From Candidatus Hydrogenedentota bacterium (GTDB lineage: Bacteria > Hydrogenedentota > Hydrogenedentia > Hydrogenedentales > JAEUWI01), in NCBI GenBank assembly GCA_024280935.1, contig JAJRPE010000142.1:1-37279 (forward strand): a stretch of DNA of 37,279 nt, given 5' to 3'. The notes under the pieces are model-generated. The model saw nothing but the letters and a program-made list of their open reading frames with translations, was not told the origin of the DNA and made no database searches. Position 1 is the stretch's first letter. Every line of letters starts with the position of its first letter. The position numbers and the translations under genes are program-made. Positions 32,453 to 37,279 of this stretch are shown piece by piece.

Positions 32453-33751
32453 ATGGATGCAACACGCACAACGAAAATGGCAAGTTTTCGCGACATGTTT
32501 TTTTCGGCGAAGCCAACACTCTTGTTCCCCTCCTTGGAGGGGTTAGGGGTGGGTTGGGGTATGGGCGCTAGAAATAACCCACCCCCAGCCCCTCCAGGGA
32601 GGGGAGTTCCTGGGAGCCGTGAACGGTTTCCAAAATGGTTCCTGGCGGCGATTTTTCTCGTTATCATCGCCATCGAGGGTCCCGTGCAGGCGCTCCTCGA
32701 TTTGCGCAGCGAAGGCCGACCCCAAGTCTTGGACTTCCTTTCCCAGGCACCCACACAGGACAATCTCCGCACCTTTGAAAGTGCCTTGGAAGACAACGCC
32801 TGGTCTGCGGAGGCCGTTCGCCCCGCCATGCAATACTTCCGCTATGCGCTCGGCGAAGATCTCGGTGCCAAGGCCCTTGCGGGCAAGGACGACTGGCTCT
32901 TCTACCGCGCTGGCGCGGAGTTCCTGATGCAACCCTGGCCCCACGCAGTCGAAGGCGGAGGGACAGACGATCCCCTGGGGGCCATCGTCGATTTTCGCGA
33001 CACCCTGGCGCAGCGTGATATCGCGCTCCTCGTGGTCATCGCACCGGGCAAGGCCAGTATATATCCCGACAAGCTAAGCGCACGCATCGCCGAAACCGAT
33101 GAACGGATCTATGGGCATGCCCGCGCTTTCTTGGACCGATTGGCCGAAGCGTCCGTACCGACGGTCGATCTCTTCGCGCGATACGCGACCGCTCGGGAAG
33201 GCCACGAAGCGCCGCTCTATCTCGAACGGGACACCCACTGGTCTCCCGAAGGCCTTCGCTTGGCCGCCAAGGCCGTCGCGGAGCGTGTCATCAAGGAAGG
33301 ATGGATCCCGAACGGCACGCTGGAATACGCCATACAACCCGTCGAAGTATCGAGGGTCGGCGATGTGCTCCGCATGGCCGACTCCCCCTATATCACGGCA
33401 CGCTTTGCCCCGGAATCAATCGCCTGCGCCCAGGTGACCGACCCCGCCACGGGGCAACCCTACGCCGACGAGGCCGAGGCACCACCAGTGCTCGTGCTTG
33501 GCGACAGCTTCCTGCGGATATACCAGAGCGACGCACCCGGCTCTGCGGGCTTCATCGCCCACCTGGCCCGAGAATTGAAACAGCCCGTGGCCTCCATCGT
33601 GAGTGATGGCGGCGCGTCAACCCTCGTGCGCCAGGAGCTTGCCCGTCACCCCGAATTGTTGCACGGGAAAAAACTGGTCATCTGGGAGTTTGTCGAACGA
33701 GACCTCCGCTTCGGCACCGAAGGCTGGCAGAAGGTTAAGCTGGGCGATTGA
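32453..33751 (+). CDS. AlgJ/AlgX-like SGNH-type acetyltransferase-associated protein
   Basis: The 432-aa protein has one membrane anchor (about 65-80, FLAAIFLVIIAIEGPV) and an exported SGNH-like domain of the AlgJ/AlgX family, which adds acetyl groups delivered by the MBOAT partner. LAGKDDWLFYRAG, the LERDTHWSPEG motif (H262) and VLVLGDSFLR (D351, S352) are characteristic catalytic features. AGGAG overlapping the previous stop lies 6 nt before the ATG. The N-terminal cytosolic leader is about 60 residues, much longer than usual, because a palindromic repeat has been inserted in frame (32526-32605), giving a low-complexity Gly/Pro-rich segment. It is the last gene of the operon. Confidence 0.9.
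   Translation: MDATRTTKMASFRDMFFSAKPTLLFPSLEGLGVGWGMGARNNPPPAPPGRGVPGSRERFPKWFLAAIFLVIIAIEGPVQALLDLRSEGRPQVLDFLSQAPTQDNLRTFESALEDNAWSAEAVRPAMQYFRYALGEDLGAKALAGKDDWLFYRAGAEFLMQPWPHAVEGGGTDDPLGAIVDFRDTLAQRDIALLVVIAPGKASIYPDKLSARIAETDERIYGHARAFLDRLAEASVPTVDLFARYATAREGHEAPLYLERDTHWSPEGLRLAAKAVAERVIKEGWIPNGTLEYAIQPVEVSRVGDVLRMADSPYITARFAPESIACAQVTDPATGQPYADEAEAPPVLVLGDSFLRIYQSDAPGSAGFIAHLARELKQPVASIVSDGGASTLVRQELARHPELLHGKKLVIWEFVERDLRFGTEGWQKVKLGD
32526..32605. repeat. Palindromic repeat inserted in frame in the AlgJ-like gene
   Basis: Arms 32526-32555 and 32576-32605 are 30-base inverted copies matching at 27 positions (cores GGAGGGG and CCCCTCC), separated by 20 bases. The element encodes PSLEGLGVGWG on one side and NPPPAPPGRG on the other. 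Repeats with exactly this translation are common between genes in many bacteria, but here the element is inside a reading frame and leaves it open. Confidence 0.85.
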
Positions 33752-33843
33752 CGCCGGGTAGGGCACAAGATAAAATCGTGCGAAGGCATCGCACAGCCCC
33801 TCGGAATGCCATAAGCGTTCACTGCCTGAGTATAAAAGAAACT

Positions 33844-33927
33844 CGTCATCCCCGCGAACGCGGGGATCCAGCTTTGTTTCAAGGAGTTCCCGCCGCGTTC
33901 TGGATTCCCACGTCCGTGGGAATGACG
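33844..33927. repeat. REP-like palindromic repeat
   Basis: The ends CGTCATCCCC and GGGAATGACG are inverted, and each half has its own hairpin (CCCCGCGAACGCGGGG and CCCACGTCCGTGGG). This is the well-known 'GTCATCCCCGCGAA...GGAATGACG' type of dispersed intergenic repeat. It fills most of the 225-nt gap between the acetylation operon and the H1-like gene, which converge here, so it may act as a bidirectional terminator. Confidence 0.85.
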
Positions 33928-33976
33928 ATGTGGTATGTCTCTATGCACCGCTCGCGCAAGATGCTCTGGAGTATCT

Positions 33977-34297
33977 CTACGCCTTTTTCGCGGCTTTCTT
34001 TGCTGCCTTCTTTTTGGCGGGTTTCTTCTTCGCGGCCCCGGCTTTCGCTTTTGCTTTCACCTTGGGCTTTGCGGATTTCACGACGGGTGTAATACCTGCT
34101 TTGTTGTAGAGGAATTTTGCGGCCTCAAGGATGTTTCCAAGGTTTCGCTTGCCCTCGTCGTCGATAGCAATCCCGATTTTATGCGCCTTCTTCAGAAAGC
34201 CTTCCCAGTCAGCGTGTCCCCAAGACCCGCCCTGTTTTGTCACAAACTCTCCCGCCAAATCGAGGGTTTTCTGTACTTCATTCTTCTTCGCAGCCAT
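33977..34297 (-). CDS. Small basic protein with histone-H1-like Lys/Ala tail
   Basis: The 106-aa protein has a compact N-terminal region of about 70 residues (KTLDLAGEFVTKQGGSWGHA, DWEGFLKKAHKIGIAIDDEG, NLGNILEAAKFLYNKAG) predicted helical, and a C-terminal 33 residues that are nearly all Lys, Ala and Pro (AAKKKPAKKKAAKKAAKKA), like the tail of eukaryotic H1 and bacterial H1-like proteins. It is likely a DNA- or RNA-binding nucleoid-associated protein. AAGGAG lies 8 nt before the ATG, so it is a real gene. The N-terminal region is not a family I can name. It converges with the acetylation operon. Confidence 0.85.
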   Translation of the reverse strand: MAAKKNEVQKTLDLAGEFVTKQGGSWGHADWEGFLKKAHKIGIAIDDEGKRNLGNILEAAKFLYNKAGITPVVKSAKPKVKAKAKAGAAKKKPAKKKAAKKAAKKA

Positions 34298-34661
34298 GGT
34301 CCTGTCTCCTTATGCTTGGCCCGCGTTGGTCCCAGGCACCAAGCGCGTCGGCCAAATCGTAATTTTATGCAATCAACCCCACCATACTACCACAGATGCC
34401 CTGTAAATGACGAATTTCGCACAGCCCAAGCGATCTCGCCCGCCCACATCACGGCGATACGCTGTCTACGCATCAAATTTCATACCTTCGCGATTGAGGA
34501 GCAGTGATCTCATTGTATTTCCATCTTTGCACGTTGAAAAAGCATCGAGAGCCAAGTAGACTGCGGGTTCATCTATCGCTCCCATGTGATAAGCTCGGTT
34601 CGCGAAAGATGCACGCTCCAGGATTTGATGAAAAAATAAAGGCCGTGGAAGGATTCTTGGT
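34298..34661. other. Gap; possible minus-strand gene remnant at 34466-34640
   Basis: No intact gene was found. On the minus strand a frame ending in TAG at 34466 reads ASFANRAYHMGAIDEPAVY, then LALDAFSTCKDGNTMRSLL, LNREGMKFDA, which looks like the end of a real protein more than a shadow frame. Upstream it runs into the opposite strand of the glycoside-hydrolase-like gene, so at best it is a truncated remnant or a 39-codon ORF from the ATG at 34585. The right part holds the promoter and Shine-Dalgarno of the next gene. Confidence 0.25.
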
Positions 34662-37279
34662 ATGAATAACGGATCACGCTGCTTCTTTGTGTCGTTGGTT
34701 AGCTTGGCCGCGATGATTTTGACTGCGCCCCTGAGCGCACTGGAGACCCCGCCGCCACTCAGTCCTGGACCGGACGAATGGGCCTTCGTGAAGGCGCTTT
34801 CGGAGCCGCTCACGTGGAAGGCCCACTGGACACGAACCGAGAAGAAGTCCGGCGAGGTCAGTCTGGGGAGCGGTATTCGCGTTGAAGCCGCCTTTCCCGA
34901 CCCGGATGGCATCCTTGAAACGGCCTACCAGGATCTCCAAAACTTCTTTGGCAGCGTGGGGATTCACACAGACGGCGCGTATCGGATTCTTACCGAAGAA
35001 ATTGCGACAGAGCGCTTCGAGGCCTTCACGCTGGTGGTCTCGGAGACGGAATGCCGTATTCAGGCCAACGACACGGAGGGGATTCGTCGGGGCCTCTTCT
35101 TCCTCCAAGACGAACTCCTTCGCGCCGAAGGTCCCTTTCTCAAGGTTGGGGCCATAGAGCGCTCACCCTTCATCCGCACGCGAATCTCGCGGTCTTTCTT
35201 TGGGCCAATCAAGCGGCCCCCAAAAAACAAGGACGAACTGCTTGATGACGTGGACTATTATCCGGGGGACTACCTCAACAAGCTGGCCCACGATGGCATC
35301 AATGCCCTTTGGCTCACGATTGAGTTCAAGGATATCGTCAAGACCTCCCTGACTCCCGTGGTGGACCCGGACCGGGAGCAACGCCTGGAAAAACTGCGCA
35401 AGACGGTGGCGAAATGTCGCCGTTATGGCATCGATGTCTTTATCTTCTGCATTGAGCCCCGGGTCATGTCGCCGGATAATCCCGTCCTCCTGGCGCACCC
35501 GGAAATAGGCAATAAAACAACCCGACCTGGCAGCCGACTTTTCTGCCCCTTCTCCGACGCAGCCCAGACCTATCTCTATGAGGCGGTAAACAACATTTTT
35601 TCGGAAGTGCCCAATCTCGGGGGCCTCATCAACATCAGCTTCGGCGAACGCTCAACCACCTGTCTCAGCGGCGCGAACGAGAAGTGGGAGATCCCGTGCA
35701 GTGTCTGCTCCGAAAAGCCCCTGGGCGAAATTCTCGGCACCTCCCTGGCCGCCATGGAAAAGGGTATGCATGCGGCGAATCCCGATGCGAAGTTTGTCTC
35801 CTGGCTTTATGTGCCGGAAAACGGTACGGGGCCACAGCGGGACCTCACGCCCCTGCGGGACATCGCGAAACACACACCCGCCGGTGTCATATGTCAGATT
35901 AACTTTGAATCGGGTGGGACAAAGACGCAGCTCGGCAAAGAGCGCCATGCGGGCGATTATTGGCTTTCCTATGTCGGCCCCAGTTCGGTGTATTTGGATG
36001 TAGCAGGTGGCGTAGCGGAAAGTGCGGGAGAACTGGGCGCCAAGCTCCAGGCGTGCAATTCCTTTGAAGTTTCGACCGTGCCCTTTGTGCCAGCACCGGG
36101 CAAGCTCTATCAAAAATACCGTGCCATGCGGGACTTGGGTGTTACGACGGTCATGCAGTGCTGGTACATCGGAAATATGCCCTCGCTCATGAACCGTGCC
36201 GCCGCCAGCGTCTTGCCCTTTGCCCCCGAGACGCTCACCGAAGACCAGTTTCTCTTGGCGCTTGCGCGTCGGGACTGGGGTGCGGAGCACGCCCAATCCA
36301 TCGTGGAGGTCTGGAAGCTGTTTGCTAAAGCCTACGATAATTTTCCTCTCACTAACGCCTTTCAATATTATGGTCCTATGCACGATGGCATCGTTTGGCC
36401 GCTCCACCTCAAGCCTGTACACAAGAACCTGTCGCCCGTGTGGAAGCTGGAGTTTCCACCGAGTGGGGATCGTATCGGCGAGTGTTTTTCTGGATCGCAT
36501 TCACTGGATGAGATGCTGGAGCTGTGTAAGCGCTTGTCGGACACCTGGCAAGAAGGGCTGGCCCTGCTCGTGGCGCGCAAGCCCCTTTTCGCCGAGGATC
36601 CCAATCGTATGCAAGATATCTACGTAGCCGAAGCGCTGGGCCTGCAATTTCGCTCCGGTTACAACACCCTCCGTTTCTATGATCGGCGTGAACGCCTTCT
36701 CTATGATGCCAGTGCCGCCAAAGAGGAACTCCTCACGGAGTTGCGGGAGATCGTCGAGGAAGAGATTGAAAACGCCACGAAGATGGCGGCCCTCTGCAAA
36801 CTAAACCCCTTCCTTGGTTTTCAGGCCGAGGCAGAAGGTTATACCTATTTTCCCGGCGAACTTCGCTGGCGTACCGACCGCTTGCGTGATTTGCTGGCTA
36901 CGGAAATGAAAGAGGCCGAAGCGGCCGTTGCCGCAGGCGAACGTGTTTTCTCCGAAGCATCCGGGCTGGCGGGGGAGAGTCTCCGCTACACGGCACCGAA
37001 GGCTGCGGCGGACTTCGCAGCGAATTGGCAGCAGGGGAAGACTTGGGCATCTGTTCCTGAGACTTCCAACCCGACGAGCAGCCCGGTTTGGCGTTGGCAG
37101 GCCACACACGATGACAGCGCACTCTATGTGAATGTGGAAGCGGTACAATCCGAGGCATGGCGGCCCGTGGAAGCCATCATCAGCATCGAGCCCACCCACA
37201 TCTATCCCCGCCGTACCTTTCGCATTACCCCTGCGGGAAAGCGCGATATCCGAACGGTTTGGCTCGGGGAGGAAATGCC
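34662..37279 (+). CDS. Secreted glycoside-hydrolase-like protein (GH20-like architecture), C-terminus outside window
   Basis: The frame is open from an ATG at 34662 (AAGGA 8 nt upstream) to the right edge, 872 codons. A signal peptide (CFFVSLVSLAAMILTAPLSA) precedes a GH20-domain-2/hexosaminidase-N-like domain (about 40-165; GIRVEAAFPDPDGILE, FTLVVSETECRIQANDTEGI, RRGLFFLQDELLR). A probable TIM barrel follows (about 170-500; YLNKLAHDGINALWLTIEF, KCRRYGIDVFIFCIEPRVMS, GLINISFGERSTTCLSG). The region about 640-760 is helical, and the last part (WQATHDDSALYVNVEAVQSE) looks like the start of a CBM9-like carbohydrate-binding domain. A cluster of Cys (IPCSVCSE) sits in the barrel. It is likely a periplasmic or extracellular glycosidase. 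The catalytic residues and substrate were not identified, so the family call is tentative. Confidence 0.78.
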   Translation, partial: MNNGSRCFFVSLVSLAAMILTAPLSALETPPPLSPGPDEWAFVKALSEPLTWKAHWTRTEKKSGEVSLGSGIRVEAAFPDPDGILETAYQDLQNFFGSVGIHTDGAYRILTEEIATERFEAFTLVVSETECRIQANDTEGIRRGLFFLQDELLRAEGPFLKVGAIERSPFIRTRISRSFFGPIKRPPKNKDELLDDVDYYPGDYLNKLAHDGINALWLTIEFKDIVKTSLTPVVDPDREQRLEKLRKTVAKCRRYGIDVFIFCIEPRVMSPDNPVLLAHPEIGNKTTRPGSRLFCPFSDAAQTYLYEAVNNIFSEVPNLGGLINISFGERSTTCLSGANEKWEIPCSVCSEKPLGEILGTSLAAMEKGMHAANPDAKFVSWLYVPENGTGPQRDLTPLRDIAKHTPAGVICQINFESGGTKTQLGKERHAGDYWLSYVGPSSVYLDVAGGVAESAGELGAKLQACNSFEVSTVPFVPAPGKLYQKYRAMRDLGVTTVMQCWYIGNMPSLMNRAAASVLPFAPETLTEDQFLLALARRDWGAEHAQSIVEVWKLFAKAYDNFPLTNAFQYYGPMHDGIVWPLHLKPVHKNLSPVWKLEFPPSGDRIGECFSGSHSLDEMLELCKRLSDTWQEGLALLVARKPLFAEDPNRMQDIYVAEALGLQFRSGYNTLRFYDRRERLLYDASAAKEELLTELREIVEEEIENATKMAALCKLNPFLGFQAEAEGYTYFPGELRWRTDRLRDLLATEMKEAEAAVAAGERVFSEASGLAGESLRYTAPKAAADFAANWQQGKTWASVPETSNPTSSPVWRWQATHDDSALYVNVEAVQSEAWRPVEAIISIEPTHIYPRRTFRITPAGKRDIRTVWLGEEM

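Overview
The window (about 58% GC by eye) looks like a chromosomal segment of an uncultured, free-living bacterium of the planctomycete/PVC or 'Hydrogenedentes' type. This is inferred from gene content: a two-domain DUF1080 protein, a giant secreted 'PVC-type' membrane-bound-dehydrogenase/cytochrome protein, a Ser/Thr kinase fused to a formylglycine-generating-enzyme-like domain, a secreted GH20-like protein, and intergenic regions rich in palindromic dispersed repeats. No rRNA or tRNA gene, CRISPR array or intact transposase was seen.

Layout. 1-3.7 kb (all minus strand): start of an MFS transporter, a YeeZ-like NAD-binding epimerase, a repeat cluster, an unknown 188-aa protein and serC (phosphoserine aminotransferase). 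3.9-8.3 kb: the kinase/FGE-like fusion (+) converges on, and overlaps by 4 bases, a 668-aa FapA/DUF342-like protein (-). 8.4-13.8 kb (+): a two-domain enoyl-CoA hydratase/3-hydroxyacyl-CoA dehydrogenase, a PilZ/receiver-like protein with a poly-Asp tail, an inositol-monophosphatase family enzyme and a UDP-glucuronate decarboxylase. 13.8-15.9 kb: an apparent nitric-oxide response module, with an NsrR-like Rrf2 repressor divergent from a group I truncated haemoglobin and a [2Fe-2S]/FAD/NAD reductase. 16.0 kb: a 48-codon hydrophobic ORF missed by length cut-offs, with its own promoter-like and ribosome-binding sequences. 16.6-19 kb: ComEC/Rec2.

19-21.7 kb: a repeat-rich stretch (MITE-like element, possible group II intron domain V scar, 14-bp tandem repeat), then the DUF1080 protein (-) and a hairpin-rich intergenic region. 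21.75-26.85 kb (+): a 1700-aa exported protein joining a polysaccharide-deacetylase-like domain, FG-GAP-like repeats, a PVC-type dehydrogenase propeller, HEAT-like repeats, a cytochrome c domain and a C-terminal beta-rich domain. 26.9-28.1 kb: a second MITE copy, a solo DUF2442 gene and another palindromic element. 28.1-29.2 kb (-): a phosphofructokinase-family enzyme with an altered active-site motif.

29.5-33.75 kb (+): a tight four-gene operon (beta-propeller protein, lipoprotein, MBOAT acyltransferase, AlgJ/AlgX-like SGNH protein) that fits O-acetylation of an exported polysaccharide. 34-37.3 kb: a histone-H1-tail-like Lys/Ala-rich protein (-) and a large secreted glycoside-hydrolase-like protein running off the right edge.

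Together the genes suggest a heterotrophic, polysaccharide-degrading and polysaccharide-making lifestyle with nitrosative-stress defence. The most noteworthy items are the split-flavohaemoglobin-like NO module, the 1700-aa fusion, the promoter-bearing micro-ORF, and several paired dispersed elements, one of which lies just upstream of two unrelated start codons.
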